64,000 nt of DNA, taken from NCBI RefSeq assembly GCF_002111595.1, contig NZ_LUTN01000001.1, forward strand, positions 124,001 to 188,000, read 5' to 3'. This stretch comes from Lonsdalea britannica. GTDB taxonomy: Bacteria; Pseudomonadota; Gammaproteobacteria; Enterobacterales; Enterobacteriaceae. A program made the position numbers and the translations under genes. This document shows, one piece after another, positions 16,509 through 26,317 of the stretch (position 1 is the stretch's first letter; each line of letters opens with the position of its first letter). Below the pieces are notes generated by a model that worked only from the letters and a program-made list of their open reading frames with translations, was not told where the DNA came from and did no database searches.

Positions 16509-17825
16509 TCAGAAGCGATAGTTCAGGTTGATGCCGTACAGCCAGGCGGTGCCTTTCGAGGTAAAGCTGTAGGTCGCCGGCGAGTTGTCAGCCACTTTTT
16601 CGTTAATGGTCACGGTTTTCCCGTGCATGTAAGAGATGCCCAGATCGACGGAGGCGTCCTTGTTAAACGCATAGGTGGTTCCGGCGCTAATCCAGAAGCG
16701 GTCCTGGTCTGGGATCGAGACAGAACGGTTCTCCGCCGGTACCGGGCTATCGTCAAATGCGATGCCGGTACGGAAAGTCCAGGTGTCATCGTAATAGTAA
16801 GTCGTGCCGAGCGCCATGCGATACGCGTCGCGGAAATGTTCCTGCTTCTCGAACAACTGCTGATTATTGCTGCCGGTGGCTCTCAGTTCTTCGAACTGAC
16901 TCCAACGGGTGTAGGTAAAGCTGTAGTGAACTGCCCATTTCGGCGCGACACGGTGGTAGGTGGAGAACTCCCACATTTCCGGCAGCGACAGCGTCAGCGC
17001 GCCAGGAATGTATTCGCCGCCGGTGCCCGTTGTGGTGTTGGTGGCGATAATGCGAGGCAGATCGTTTTTATAATCGCCCTTGAAGTCGATATCGACTTTG
17101 GAACGATAGGTCAGACCCATGCGGTTATTATTGTCGACTTCATACAGAAGACCGGCGTTCCAGCCATAACCCCACTCTTCACCTTCCAGATGCGCTATCT
17201 CGGAAGAAGGGCCGTTAACCACGCCCGCCAGACCGCCTCGTGAGACAGGGATATACGCCAGCTCGCCTGCGGTACGCACAATTTTTGCTTTCGCATAAAC
17301 CGCGTCAACGCCCAATCCAAGGCTGAAGTGCGGGTTCAGACGATAAGCGGCGCTAAGATTAAGGTTGGAAGTCAGCAGTTTGGTCGTGCCGCCGATAGAG
17401 CCCGCGGCGTAGTCGGAGGGAAACTCCGTCGACAGTCCATAGTTAGTGACAGCGGAGGCGCCGACGGACCAGCGATCGTTCAGCGGCATGATGTAGTGCA
17501 GGTTAGGCACCCATTGCGCTGGCGCGATGTTGTGAGCGCTGGTATCCCCGCGGCCCGTCAGAGAGTTTTGACCCTGCAGATTAACGTCCGGATCGATATA
17601 AATGGCACCGATAGAGAACGCGGGGCGGTCAAACAAGGCCATCGTGGCCGGGTTGCGGCTGCCGGACGTCGCGTTATCAGCGACGGCGCCTTCGCCTGAG
17701 AATGCGCGTCCCAGTCCGGACGAGGAGTATTCATTAAGCTGGAAACCTGCGGCGGATGCTTGGCTGGATAACAGCGCTAGAGCCACAGCAAGCGATGTTT
17801 TTTTCAGCAGGCCTTTCTGGTGCAT
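16509..17825 (-). CDS. fadL: Long-chain fatty acid outer membrane channel FadL
   Basis: Fourteen-strand outer-membrane channel for long-chain fatty acids. From ATG 17825 it has 438 residues with a signal peptide cut after SSQASA; the mature start [20 protein letters not shown] is the conserved plug segment and the C-terminus ends in aromatic NLNYRF as expected for BAM recognition. ATG 17825 is 8 bases from GAGG; an upstream in-frame TTG at 17831 is too close to it. A FadR operator lies 92 bases upstream. Confidence 0.95.
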   Translation of the reverse strand: MHQKGLLKKTSLAVALALLSSQASAAGFQLNEYSSSGLGRAFSGEGAVADNATSGSRNPATMALFDRPAFSIGAIYIDPDVNLQGQNSLTGRGDTSAHNIAPAQWVPNLHYIMPLNDRWSVGASAVTNYGLSTEFPSDYAAGSIGGTTKLLTSNLNLSAAYRLNPHFSLGLGVDAVYAKAKIVRTAGELAYIPVSRGGLAGVVNGPSSEIAHLEGEEWGYGWNAGLLYEVDNNNRMGLTYRSKVDIDFKGDYKNDLPRIIATNTTTGTGGEYIPGALTLSLPEMWEFSTYHRVAPKWAVHYSFTYTRWSQFEELRATGSNNQQLFEKQEHFRDAYRMALGTTYYYDDTWTFRTGIAFDDSPVPAENRSVSIPDQDRFWISAGTTYAFNKDASVDLGISYMHGKTVTINEKVADNSPATYSFTSKGTAWLYGINLNYRF

Positions 17826-17916
17826 GACCAAAACCTCATTGTATTTTGTTATTGAGCGCTGTTACTTCGTGAAACTGTAACAAAAGGACGCGCATTGTAG
17901 GTTGGCTACTCTTTGT

Positions 17917-17933
17917 GACAAATCAGACCAGTT
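17917..17933 (-). promoter_or_regulatory. FadR operator upstream of fadL
   Basis: The minus strand reads AACTGGTCTGATTTGTC against the FadR consensus AACTGGTCGGACCTGTT, with all eight leading bases identical. FadR represses fadL in E. coli until long-chain acyl-CoA releases it; the same control is inferred. Confidence 0.78.
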
Positions 17934-18200
17934 ACAAAAAGATTCGATTATCAATATTTCGATCTGTAGTTGTTTTTATTTTGTTAAATAAATGGAGTGA
18001 TATTTAAGGGATTTCCGCAGGCGAGGGGGGATGACAACGGTGTAGCGGGAAAACAAAGGTGAAAGGGAGGAGCCGCTAATGTCCTTAGTATCAGTAAGTC
18101 CTAGTGCTCCGGCGATGCGACGGGTAAAATAATGTCGAAATGACCTTTTACGATCCGGAACATGCCTGCCCTTCAGGTATGACCGCAGAGGAGCCTTGTA

Positions 18201-18497
18201 ATGACTAATCCAATAAACAAATGCAGCGCTGAAGAAACGGCCGCCTGTTGCTGTGTCGATGTCGGTACCATCATGGACAATACCGACTGCACCGCTTCGT
18301 ACAGCCGTGTGTTTGCTGACCGCGCAGAAGCGGAAGCCATGCAAAAGGTACTGACCGACAAAGCTCGTTCCGTGGAATCCGAGCCCTGCGTTATCGACAG
18401 CACGTTCGCCGACGTAGAGGGCGGCGTGAAGATGGATATCGACTTCACTTTCGCCTGCCAGGCGGAAACCCTGATTTTCCAGCTGGGCCTGCGCTAA
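18201..18497 (+). CDS. yfcZ: YfcZ/YiiS family protein
   Basis: A 98-residue protein matching E. coli YfcZ nearly end to end: ETAACCCVDVGTIMDNTDCT, ASYSRVFADRAEAE, KARSVESEPC and the ending DIDFTFACQAETLIFQLGLR. The cluster of three cysteines at 16-18 is conserved. The family has no established biochemical role. A GAGGAG box precedes the ATG. It lies beside fadL as in E. coli, with 375 bases between the divergent starts; that gap holds the FadR site. The long minus-strand frame through this gene is a shadow. Confidence 0.93.
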   Translation: MTNPINKCSAEETAACCCVDVGTIMDNTDCTASYSRVFADRAEAEAMQKVLTDKARSVESEPCVIDSTFADVEGGVKMDIDFTFACQAETLIFQLGLR

Positions 18498-19015
18498 GCT
18501 TTTCGTCTCGGAGGGGCTTCCCGCCGAATAGCGACAGCCGGACTTCCCGGCGTCGCTCCTTACGTCAAATGGTGCTGATTTCCGAAGGAGATTCTCCAGT
18601 GAGAATATCCTCAGCGAAGCGCGCGCCGAACTATGCTGGAAGATATCGGTCTGAATAGGCAGGCCAATGTCTGATCGTGTGGTGAGAGTGCGAATATTCA
18701 TCGGCACAAAAAACAACACCATGTTTTGTTTTCTGTGTGGACGATGGGACCGTATCTTTGTAATTCGCTGAAAAGTAATGAATTTAAAGAATCTTCTTTG
18801 CGCGGCCATGTGTTCATCGTTCGCCGGAGAAGGGCGTTCGGTTGCTATCGGCAGCCAATTGGAGTAAAAAAATGCGCTTCCGTCTGGTTAAAACGCCAGC
18901 AATGAGCTCCTGAACCGTGTGTTTCCGTCGGTCAGGCACAGCCGAATGCACGAGCGTCGGCTGCGCCTGTTACCTCGTTACGCGCACAGCTTCTTCATTA
19001 ATATAGCGGTGTAAT
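18498..19015. other. yfcZ-sixA gap where fadIJ would be expected
   Basis: In E. coli the fadI and fadJ genes lie between yfcZ and sixA. Here the gap is 518 bases with no recognisable remnant of either gene and no RNA gene that I can identify. The right end should contain the sixA promoter. Confidence 0.6.
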
Positions 19016-19507
19016 ATGCAAGTTTTGATCATGCGTCACGGCGATGCCGTACCTGACGCAGCCAGTGATGCGCTTCGTCCTCTCAGTGCTCGTGGATGTG
19101 ATGAATCTCGTCAGATGGCCGCCTGGTTGTCTAGCCAGGGTATCGACGTCGACCGCGTTCTGGTCAGCCCATTCCTGCGCGCGCAGCAAACGCTGCAGGC
19201 CGTCAGGGAAGCATGGCAACTGCCGGTCAAGGACGAGTGCCTGCCGGAGCTGACGCCGGGCGGCAGCGCTGAACAGGTACGTGACTATCTGGAAGTGTTG
19301 GCGGCTCAGGGTGTGGGGGCAGTGCTGGTGATCTCGCATCTGCCGCTGGTCGGTTATCTGGTCGCGGCACTGTGTCCGCAAGAAACGGCCCCGATGTTCG
19401 CCACCTCGGCCGTGGCCGACGTTCAGTTCGACGCCTCCGGCGCAGGTGTATGCCAGTGGCAGGTCAGCCCGGCCCAGCTGGTCGCTAACGCCGCCAAAGC
19501 CAAATAA
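19016..19507 (+). CDS. sixA: Phosphohistidine phosphatase SixA
   Basis: Histidine phosphatase superfamily enzyme; in E. coli it dephosphorylates the HPt domain of ArcB and histidine on NPr. It has 163 residues. The catalytic RHG is at 7-9 in MQVLIMRHGDAV, with the supporting LSARG and VLVSPFLRAQQTL segments and a second catalytic His in VISHLPLVGYLV. The ATG is 13 bases from the previous AT-rich run, with a weak ribosome site. Followed by a free-standing hairpin. Confidence 0.94.
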   Translation: MQVLIMRHGDAVPDAASDALRPLSARGCDESRQMAAWLSSQGIDVDRVLVSPFLRAQQTLQAVREAWQLPVKDECLPELTPGGSAEQVRDYLEVLAAQGVGAVLVISHLPLVGYLVAALCPQETAPMFATSAVADVQFDASGAGVCQWQVSPAQLVANAAKAK

Positions 19508-19532
19508 ATAAGCCCGCTCAAGCCTCATCGGT

Positions 19533-19558
19533 CGGTATGCCTGTAGCAGGGCATACCG
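19533..19558 (+). terminator. Hairpin after sixA
   Basis: Nine-base perfect stem CGGTATGCC/GGCATACCG around an 8-base loop, 26 bases past the sixA stop. No T tract follows, so it is a candidate for a factor-dependent or RNA-stabilising 3' hairpin between the convergent sixA and smrB. Confidence 0.45.
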
Positions 19559-19745
19559 GCACCGCACGACGTCTCTCCCATATTCACCCTGATGAGTTTT
19601 CCCCCGTACGCCATATGTTGGCCATACAAGGTTTTGCCGCGATCTAAAGGCCGCATGAGTCAGATTCATTGAGGGGCGGCGAGATGCGCCACGGGAAAAT
19701 GGAAGAACAGGTGGGCGGCAATTTGCCGCCGACATGTTGGGAGCG

Positions 19746-20285
19746 TTATCTGGCGTTGCTATCGAGCGTCACCAGTACGAGTAATGCAGCGTCGCCGCCG
19801 AATTCGCGCGGGGCCTGATGGAAAGCCACAACGTCGGGGTGCTGAGCCAGCCACAGCGGCGTTTGCTGTTTAAGTATATGTTTGCCATGGCCGTGCATGA
19901 CGCAGGCGCAGTAGACATGCTCCCGGCGGCAGGCGGCCAGCAGCGCGCCCAGCTCCTGCTTGGCTTCCTGTTGAGTCAGGCCATGCAGATCCAAAAACAG
20001 CTCCGGCGGATAATCCCCTCGGCGCAGCTTTTTCAATTCATAGTGGCTGGCGCCGGAGCGAATGTAGCGAACCGGGCCGTCATTTTCCAATAGCGGTTGA
20101 AACTCATCCGAAAAATAAAAGCAGGCGTCGCGCTGCTCCTGCATGGCTTTACGCGGCGGCACTTCTGAGAGTTTGCGGCGCGGCGGTTGATAGCGATAGG
20201 TGTCCTGAGTCAGACGTCTGGCGCCTGCGACCGAAGCGCGAAAAAGCGCCTGCTCCTCCTCATCCAGCCTGTATTTGTTTTTCAT
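19746..20285 (-). CDS. smrB: Ribosome rescue endonuclease SmrB
   Basis: Smr-domain nuclease that cleaves mRNA at collided ribosomes so that stalled translation can be rescued. It has 179 residues. The N-terminal helical extension that contacts the collided ribosome precedes the Smr domain, which begins at [17 protein letters not shown] (97-113) and contains the HGHGKH motif at 131-136. Divergent from prmB with a 161-base gap, as in E. coli. Confidence 0.94.
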   Translation of the reverse strand: MKNKYRLDEEEQALFRASVAGARRLTQDTYRYQPPRRKLSEVPPRKAMQEQRDACFYFSDEFQPLLENDGPVRYIRSGASHYELKKLRRGDYPPELFLDLHGLTQQEAKQELGALLAACRREHVYCACVMHGHGKHILKQQTPLWLAQHPDVVAFHQAPREFGGDAALLVLVTLDSNAR

Positions 20286-20446
20286 CAGCGCTGTACTCTG
20301 CCTTAGTTTTTCCTAAGTGTACCTTTTCTTGCGCGCTCCGCTAAGGCTTGAGGGGCCGCAGGACGGTGATATCTGCTGATTTGTCGCAGGCTTCATGGCA
20401 AACTAGGCGGCAATTTGATTTTCAGAGATGTCTGCGGAGGACAACC

Positions 20447-21379
20447 TTGGACAAAATTTTCGTCGATGAAGCGGTCAACGATCTGCATACCCTTCAGGAT
20501 ATGTTGCGTTGGACGGTCAGCCGGTTTAACGCCGCACAGGTCTATTACGGTCATGGCACCGACAATTCTTGGGATGAGGCGCTGCAGCTGGTGCTGCCGA
20601 GTCTGTATCTTCCCCTCGATATCCCCGAAGACATGTACCGCGCCCGCCTGACGTCCGGCGAGCGTCATCGCATTGTGGAACGCGTGATCCGCCGTATCAA
20701 CGAACGTATCCCCGTCGCTTATCTCACCAACAAAGCCTGGTTCTGCGGACTGGAATTTTACGTCGATGAGCGCGTGTTGGTGCCGCGCTCGCCGATTGGT
20801 GAGCTGATTAATAACGGCTTTGAACCGCTGTTGAACCACGAACCGCATCATATTCTGGATCTCTGCACCGGCAGCGGCTGCATCGCCATCGCCTGCGCGC
20901 AGGCTTTCCCGGAAGCGGAAGTCGACGCGGTCGATATCTCCAGCGATGTACTGTCGGTAACCGAGCAGAATATTGAACAGCATGGCATGGAGCATCACGT
21001 CACGCCGATCCGTTCTGATCTGTTCCGCGACCTGCCGACCACGCCTTACGATCTGATCGTCACCAATCCGCCTTATGTCGATGAAGAAGACATGGCGGAC
21101 CTGCCGGACGAGTTCCGCCATGAACCTGAGCTGGGACTGGCCGCCGGGAGCGATGGCCTGAAGCTGGTACGTCGCATTCTGGCCCGCGCCACCGAATACC
21201 TCAGCGAAGAGGGCGTGCTGATCTGCGAAGTGGGCAACAGCATGGTGCATCTGATCGACCAATATCCCGATATTCCGTTTACCTGGCTGGAATTCGAACA
21301 CGGCGGCGATGGCGTATTCATGTTGACTCGCGCACAACTGCTGGAATGCCAGTCGCACTTCAGCCTGTATCGCGACTAA
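20447..21379 (+). CDS. prmB: Ribosomal protein uL3 (L3) glutamine methyltransferase PrmB
   Basis: SAM-dependent N5-glutamine methylation of ribosomal protein L3 during 50S assembly. The start is TTG 20447: CGGAGG lies 6 bases upstream and the product then starts [15 protein letters not shown] and is 310 residues, equal to E. coli PrmB. The frame is open 33 codons further up, but that part is not coding-like. Class I fold with the SAM loop [10 protein letters not shown] (138-147) and catalytic NPPY (207-210). Followed 70 bases later by aroC. Confidence 0.95.
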   Translation: MDKIFVDEAVNDLHTLQDMLRWTVSRFNAAQVYYGHGTDNSWDEALQLVLPSLYLPLDIPEDMYRARLTSGERHRIVERVIRRINERIPVAYLTNKAWFCGLEFYVDERVLVPRSPIGELINNGFEPLLNHEPHHILDLCTGSGCIAIACAQAFPEAEVDAVDISSDVLSVTEQNIEQHGMEHHVTPIRSDLFRDLPTTPYDLIVTNPPYVDEEDMADLPDEFRHEPELGLAAGSDGLKLVRRILARATEYLSEEGVLICEVGNSMVHLIDQYPDIPFTWLEFEHGGDGVFMLTRAQLLECQSHFSLYRD

Positions 21380-21449
21380 CATATTGACAGGATGCGGGCG
21401 CGGATAGCCCGCCTGACGATCTCTTATTTAATGAAGTAAAGGAGCCGTG

Positions 21450-22535
21450 ATGGCAGGAAACAGTATTGGGCAATTTTTCCGCGTCACCACCTTTGGTGAG
21501 TCCCACGGTATTGCCTTGGGTTGTGTGGTGGACGGCGTTCCGCCGGGCATTCCATTAACTGAAGCTGATTTGCAGCACGATCTGGACCGTCGTCGTCCGG
21601 GCACCTCTCGCTATACCACCCAGCGCCGTGAGCCAGATCAGGTGCGCATTTTGTCTGGGGTGTTCGACGGCGTAACGACCGGGACCAGCATTGGCCTACT
21701 GATCGAAAATACCGATCAGCGCTCGCAGGACTACAGCGCGATTAAAGATCTGTTCCGTCCCGGACATGCCGACTACACCTACGAGCAGAAATACGGTCAG
21801 CGCGACTATCGCGGCGGCGGTCGTTCTTCCGCGCGTGAAACGGCAATGCGCGTCGCGGCGGGCGCGATCGCCAAGAAATACCTGCAACTCCAGCACGGCG
21901 TGAATATCCGCGGCTGTTTGACGCAGATGGGCGATATCCACTGTGAACTGAAAGCGTGGGATCAGGTTGAACAGAACCCGTTCTTCTGCCCCGATCCGTC
22001 CAAGCTGGAAGCGCTGGATGAACTGATGCGCGCGTTGAAGAAAGAGGGCGACTCTATCGGCGCACGCGTGACGGTGGTGGCCGAGTCCGTGCCCGCGGGG
22101 CTGGGCGAGCCGGTATTCGACCGGCTGGATGCGGATTTGGCGCATGCGCTGATGAGCATCAACGCCGTGAAGGGCGTCGAAATCGGCGACGGTTTTGCGG
22201 TCGTGGGGAAACGCGGCAGCGAAAACCGCGACGAGATTACGCCGGACGGTTTCCAGAGTAATCATGCGGGCGGCATTCTGGGCGGTATCAGCAGCGGTCA
22301 GGCGGTCGTGGCGCATCTGGCGCTCAAGCCGACGTCCAGCATCATGGTGCCGGGACGCACGATCACCCGCACGGGCGAAGCGACGGAAATGGTCACCCGT
22401 GGGCGTCACGATCCCTGCGTGGGTATTCGCGCCGTGCCCATCGCCGAGGCGATGATGGCTATCGTGTTGATGGACCATTTATTACGCCAGCGCGCGCAGT
22501 GCGCGGACGTGAACACTTCAGTTCCCCGTTGGTAA
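21450..22535 (+). CDS. aroC: Chorismate synthase
   Basis: Last step of the shikimate pathway: anti-1,4-elimination of phosphate from EPSP to give chorismate, needing reduced FMN. It has 361 residues from ATG 21450, which follows AAAGGAG with 6-base spacing; a GTG three bases earlier is in frame but less likely. Signatures are [38 protein letters not shown] and the C-terminal [17 protein letters not shown]. Chorismate also feeds enterobactin synthesis, which links loosely to the fep genes. Confidence 0.97.
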   Translation: MAGNSIGQFFRVTTFGESHGIALGCVVDGVPPGIPLTEADLQHDLDRRRPGTSRYTTQRREPDQVRILSGVFDGVTTGTSIGLLIENTDQRSQDYSAIKDLFRPGHADYTYEQKYGQRDYRGGGRSSARETAMRVAAGAIAKKYLQLQHGVNIRGCLTQMGDIHCELKAWDQVEQNPFFCPDPSKLEALDELMRALKKEGDSIGARVTVVAESVPAGLGEPVFDRLDADLAHALMSINAVKGVEIGDGFAVVGKRGSENRDEITPDGFQSNHAGGILGGISSGQAVVAHLALKPTSSIMVPGRTITRTGEATEMVTRGRHDPCVGIRAVPIAEAMMAIVLMDHLLRQRAQCADVNTSVPRW

Positions 22536-22542
22536 CCCGTAT

Positions 22543-23373
22543 ATGAAAACAGCTTTGATAGGTTTGATGGCGCTGCTCTGCTGCGCCGCGGCTGGGGCAG
22601 CGACGCCCTGGCAGGAGATCACCCATCCGGTGCCCGGACGCCCGCAGGCGATAGGCTCATTCGCTAACGGCTGCATCATCGGCGCGCAATCACTGCCGTT
22701 GCAGGCGACTGACTATCAGGTGATGCGGGTCGATCAGCGTCGCTACTTCGGCCATCCGGATCTGCTGGCGTTTATTCATCGCCTCAGCGCCAGCGTACAT
22801 CGCCAGAACGGCGGTATCGTGCTGGTCGGAGACATGGGGATGCCGGCGGGCGGCCGTTTCAGCAGCGGACACGCCAGCCATCAGTCCGGTCTGGACGTGG
22901 ACGTCTGGCTACAGGTGCCTCGTCAGCGCTGGAGCTCGCAGGATCTCTTGAATCCACAACCTATCGATCTGGTTTTACCGGGGGACAAAGCGGTGAATCC
23001 ACGCCTGTGGAACCATGATGCCCTGACGCTGATCAAGACGGCGGCGCAGGACAGCGCGGTGACGCGCATCTTCGTCAACCCGGCGATCAAGCAGCGTCTA
23101 TGCCAGGAAGCCGGGAGCGATCGCAGCTGGTTGCACAAGGTTCGTCCGTGGTTCGCACACCGTGCTCATATGCACGTTCGTCTGCGTTGCCCGGCGAACA
23201 GTCTTGAGTGTCAGGATCAGGATCCGCCGCCGGCGGGCGATGGCTGTGGCGCTGAGTTGCAAAGCTGGTTCCAGCCGCGTAAACCGGGCGCCGTCGCGCC
23301 GCAGAAAACTACGCCTCCGCCGCTGCCCGCTTCCTGTCAGGCGTTGCTGAACCGACACTTTGCCGCGGAATAA
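22543..23373 (+). CDS. mepA: Penicillin-insensitive murein endopeptidase MepA
   Basis: Periplasmic LAS-type zinc peptidase that cleaves D-Ala-mDAP cross-links in peptidoglycan. It has 276 residues with a signal peptide (cleavage near Ala20). Metal and catalytic residues are visible in [14 protein letters not shown] (His110, His113, Asp120) and HRAHMHVRL (His209, His211). It begins 7 bases after the aroC stop and is followed 6 bases later by yfcA, so these genes probably share a transcript. Confidence 0.95.
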   Translation: MKTALIGLMALLCCAAAGAATPWQEITHPVPGRPQAIGSFANGCIIGAQSLPLQATDYQVMRVDQRRYFGHPDLLAFIHRLSASVHRQNGGIVLVGDMGMPAGGRFSSGHASHQSGLDVDVWLQVPRQRWSSQDLLNPQPIDLVLPGDKAVNPRLWNHDALTLIKTAAQDSAVTRIFVNPAIKQRLCQEAGSDRSWLHKVRPWFAHRAHMHVRLRCPANSLECQDQDPPPAGDGCGAELQSWFQPRKPGAVAPQKTTPPPLPASCQALLNRHFAAE

Positions 23374-23379
23374 AACATC

Positions 23380-24183
23380 ATGGATGGTTTGATCTTAGGG
23401 CCGGAACTGCTCGGCCTGCTGTTTGCTATTGCCGTCGCAGCGGGATTTATCGATTCCATTGCCGGGGGCGGCGGTTTATTGACGGTCCCCGCGCTGTTGG
23501 CGGCAGGGCTATCGCCCGCGCAGGCGCTGGCGACGAATAAACTGCAGGGCGTCGGCGGATCGTTTTCCGCCAGCCTGTACTTTATCCGCCGTGGGGCGGT
23601 CGATCTGCGTGAGCAGAAACTGGCGGTGGTCTGTACCTTTCTTGGCGCGATCAGCGGCGCCTGGCTGATTCAGCAGATTCACGCGGATTTCCTGCGCCAG
23701 TTGCTGCCGGTGCTGGTGATCGGCATCGGCCTGTATTTTCTGTTGATGCCTAAAATCAGCGACGAAGATCGACAGCGTCGGCTCTCTCCCGTTCCGTTCG
23801 CTCTGGTCGGCGGCGCCTGCGTGGGATTCTACGACGGCTTTTTCGGACCGGGCGCAGGATCGTTTTACGCGCTGTCCTACCTGACGCTACGCGGCTTCAA
23901 TCTGGCGAAGTCCACCGCACACGCCAAGGTGCTCAACTTCACCTCCAATTTCGGCGGTCTGCTGTTCTTCATACTGAGCGGCAAAGTCATGTGGATCATC
24001 GGCGGCGTGATGCTCTTGGGGCAAATCATCGGCGCGCGGTTGGGGGCGAAAATGGTGCTCACCAAAGGGCAGAAGTTGATTCGCCCTATGCTGGTGATGG
24101 TGTCCGCGCTGATGAGCATCAAACTGATTTATGACAGCCATGGGCAGGACATCGCGCATTGGGTGGGGCAGCTATTCTCATGA
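23380..24183 (+). CDS. yfcA: TSUP family transporter YfcA
   Basis: A 267-residue inner-membrane protein of the TauE/SafE (sulfite exporter) family with about eight hydrophobic helices. Family marks are DSIAGGGGLLTVPALLAAGL near residues 24-43 and the repeat version GFYDGFFGPGAGSFYALSYL in the second half. The substrate is not known for YfcA. Its stop overlaps the epmC start as ATGA. Confidence 0.92.
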   Translation: MDGLILGPELLGLLFAIAVAAGFIDSIAGGGGLLTVPALLAAGLSPAQALATNKLQGVGGSFSASLYFIRRGAVDLREQKLAVVCTFLGAISGAWLIQQIHADFLRQLLPVLVIGIGLYFLLMPKISDEDRQRRLSPVPFALVGGACVGFYDGFFGPGAGSFYALSYLTLRGFNLAKSTAHAKVLNFTSNFGGLLFFILSGKVMWIIGGVMLLGQIIGARLGAKMVLTKGQKLIRPMLVMVSALMSIKLIYDSHGQDIAHWVGQLFS

Positions 24184-24746
24184 CCGAACCGGTTAACAAC
24201 ATCATGACACACGATTACGAGCACCTGATTCAGGTGTTTAACGACTGTTTTAGCGAAGATTTTAATACGCGCCTGGTCAAAGGCGAAGACGAACCGATTT
24301 ACCTCCCGGCCGATGAGCAAACGGATTACCACCGTATTCTGTTCGCCCACGGTTTTTACGCCAGTGCGATGCACGAGATTTCCCATTGGTGCATTGCAGG
24401 CGCGGAACGGCGCAAACTCGTGGATTTCGGGTACTGGTACTGTCCCGACGGACGCGACGCGGCCACGCAGCAACAGTTCGAGTCGGTGGAGATTAAACCG
24501 CAGGCGCTGGAGTGGATGTTTTGCGTCGCGGCGGCGTTTCCCTTTAACGTGAGCTGCGATAACCTGAACGGCGATGTGACGCCCGATCGCATTGCCTTTC
24601 AACGCCGTGTGCACGCGCAGGTGATGCGCTATCTGGAGGAGGGCGTTCCCGAACGTCCGGGCCGCTTAATTCAGGCGCTGCACGCGTTTTATCATACGGC
24701 GCCGCTGACCCCGGCGGATTTCCCGTATCCCGCCGATCTCTGCTGA
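24180..24746 (+). CDS. epmC: Elongation factor P hydroxylase EpmC
   Basis: Hydroxylates the beta-lysylated lysine of EF-P, the last step of the EF-P modification made by EpmB and EpmA. From ATG 24180, which overlaps the yfcA stop by 4 bases, it has 188 residues; a second in-frame ATG at 24204 would start MTHDYEHL and aligns better with the E. coli N-terminus. Metal ligand motif HEISHW (65-70) and FGYWYCPDGRDA, FNVSCDNL and FQRRVHAQVM are conserved. Confidence 0.94.
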   Translation: MTEPVNNIMTHDYEHLIQVFNDCFSEDFNTRLVKGEDEPIYLPADEQTDYHRILFAHGFYASAMHEISHWCIAGAERRKLVDFGYWYCPDGRDAATQQQFESVEIKPQALEWMFCVAAAFPFNVSCDNLNGDVTPDRIAFQRRVHAQVMRYLEEGVPERPGRLIQALHAFYHTAPLTPADFPYPADLC

Positions 24747-24784
24747 GCGGACGATGGGCAACACTGAACAACCGAGGACAATGA

Positions 24785-25066
24785 ATGATCGCAGAATTTG
24801 AATCGCGCATCCTGGCGCTGATTGATGACATGGTGGAGCACGCCAGCGACGATGAGCTTTTTGCCGGGGGATATCTGCGCGGTCATTTGACCTTGGCGGT
24901 CGCGGAAGCTGAGGAAAACGGCGAGCATACGGCAGAAGCCTTGTGCAGCCGTGTTGAGGACAGCGTACGCAAGGCCATCAAAAACGGCGAACTGTCTCCG
25001 CCGGATCAGGTTCTGGTCAATCAGATGTGGGATCGTCTCTACCAGCAGGCGTCCTCCCAACAGTAA
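24785..25066 (+). CDS. yfcL: YfcL family protein
   Basis: A 93-residue acidic protein nearly identical in its first half to E. coli Yfc[41 protein letters not shown], and the C-terminal [13 protein letters not shown] followed by QQASSQQ. The function is not established. It follows epmC by 38 bases in the same orientation, as in E. coli. A GC-rich hairpin follows. Confidence 0.93.
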   Translation: MIAEFESRILALIDDMVEHASDDELFAGGYLRGHLTLAVAEAEENGEHTAEALCSRVEDSVRKAIKNGELSPPDQVLVNQMWDRLYQQASSQQ

Positions 25067-25088
25067 CGCAATGATCCTTCCTTTAACC

Positions 25089-25110
25089 GGTGCCGGATCG
25101 CTCCGGCACC
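25089..25110. terminator. Hairpin between yfcL and azlD
   Basis: Eight-base perfect stem GGTGCCGG/CCGGCACC with a 6-base loop, between two convergent genes. Neither side has a good T tract, so it is only a candidate terminator. Confidence 0.5.
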
Positions 25111-25117
25111 GGCACCT

Positions 25118-25435
25118 TCAAACGCCCAGCCAGAAACACAGCGCATAGAACCACGTCAGTCCGCAGGCAACCGCCAAAAGCACATTGCGAATCAACAGCG
25201 CGATCATCACGCAGCCCAGCGCGCCCCACAGATAGGGATTATCCGGGAACGGTCGCAGCGCGTCGTGATGCATGAGGAGTACCGGTCCGCATATCGCGGT
25301 CAACATACAGGGTGCGGAATAGTGCAGCGCCTGGCGGATCCACAGCGGTAGCCTCACCGGCACGCGCGGGTCGAGAAACAGATAGCGATTGAAAAACACC
25401 ACGCCCGCCAGCACAAACAATAAGAACCAACTCAT
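25118..25435 (-). CDS. AzlD family branched-chain amino acid exporter small subunit
   Basis: A 105-residue membrane protein with four hydrophobic segments, starting MSWFLLFVLAGVVFFNRYLF. ATG 25435 overlaps the stop of the AzlC gene as ATGA, the usual AzlC-AzlD coupling. AzlD acts with AzlC; E. coli YgaH with YgaZ exports L-valine. The substrate here is inferred from family only. Confidence 0.87.
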   Translation of the reverse strand: MSWFLLFVLAGVVFFNRYLFLDPRVPVRLPLWIRQALHYSAPCMLTAICGPVLLMHHDALRPFPDNPYLWGALGCVMIALLIRNVLLAVACGLTWFYALCFWLGV

Positions 25436-26142
25436 GACGATGCGCCTCCCAGACGTTCGATCACCACAGAACACAGCATGCCGCCGAGACCCCCGATAAT
25501 GACGGCGCCTTCAACCTGCCAATAAGACAACAGCATCGCGGCGATCAGGGAAAACGCGACGCCGCACAGCGTTCCGATATTTTTTACCATGGGAACAATG
25601 ATCGTGATAAAGGTCGCTACAATCGAGAAATCGAGATGGTAGCGCTCCAGATCGGGGATCGAGGAAGCCAGTAAAATGCCAGACAGACTGCACATCACCC
25701 AGCACAGATAAAAGGTCAGCCCCGCGCCAATGAGATACCCCGGCGACAGTCGGCTGCGATTATCTTTCCCGGCAGCAAGCGCAAACAGTTCATCCGTCAG
25801 CAAAAAACCAATGGGAATGCGGAAACGGCTGCTGAGGCGAGAAACGGCGTCTCTGAGGGTCAACCCGTAGATCAGGTGTTGCAGAGTAATCACAAACACG
25901 GTCATGACGATGGTCAGCACGTTGGCCCCAGACATCAGTAGCCCCAGCGTGACCAATTGCGCCGCGCCGGCGAAGATTACCGCCGACATGCCGACGCTTT
26001 GCCAGAAGGTGAGCCCAGCCTGAACCGCCATCGACCCCGCGAGGATGCCCCAGGGGACCACCGCAAGACACAGCGGTAAGACGGCCACGCAGCCCGTAAC
26101 GGTGCCCTGCCAGGGAGAGCGGAGGGTTTCCGACACGTTCAT
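25432..26142 (-). CDS. AzlC family branched-chain amino acid exporter large subunit
   Basis: A 236-residue inner-membrane protein with six or seven hydrophobic segments. Family marks are LPLCLAVVPWGILAGSMAV near residue 22, GMSAVIFAGAAQLVTLGLL (about 51-69) and LQHLIYGLTLRDAVS, followed by FLLTDELFAL. Coupled to azlD by a 4-base overlap. An AraC-type regulator lies 175 bases upstream on the same strand and may control export. Confidence 0.89.
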   Translation of the reverse strand: MNVSETLRSPWQGTVTGCVAVLPLCLAVVPWGILAGSMAVQAGLTFWQSVGMSAVIFAGAAQLVTLGLLMSGANVLTIVMTVFVITLQHLIYGLTLRDAVSRLSSRFRIPIGFLLTDELFALAAGKDNRSRLSPGYLIGAGLTFYLCWVMCSLSGILLASSIPDLERYHLDFSIVATFITIIVPMVKNIGTLCGVAFSLIAAMLLSYWQVEGAVIIGGLGGMLCSVVIERLGGASS

Positions 26143-26317
26143 ACAAAATGTCCTTGTGGGTGTAATAGGTCGCCAAAAGGTAACCCAGGCACCCGAACAA
26201 ATATTGAAGAAAATTGCGCTCGTAAAACGGTTCAGGCGAGCGGCATGCGATGCCCCGAACGGGTCATCTTTCGCGGGAGGGAAGGGATCTCAATGACCGC
26301 GGATCGTCACGCTATTT

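Noticed and set aside
17976-18809. 277-codon minus-strand open frame across yfcZ
   Set aside because: It covers the true yfcZ gene on the other strand and non-coding flanks; no ribosome site or similarity.
20393-21382. 329-codon minus-strand open frame opposite prmB
   Set aside because: It mirrors prmB codon by codon; the plus-strand product matches PrmB along its whole length with a good ribosome site, and the antisense product has no family features.
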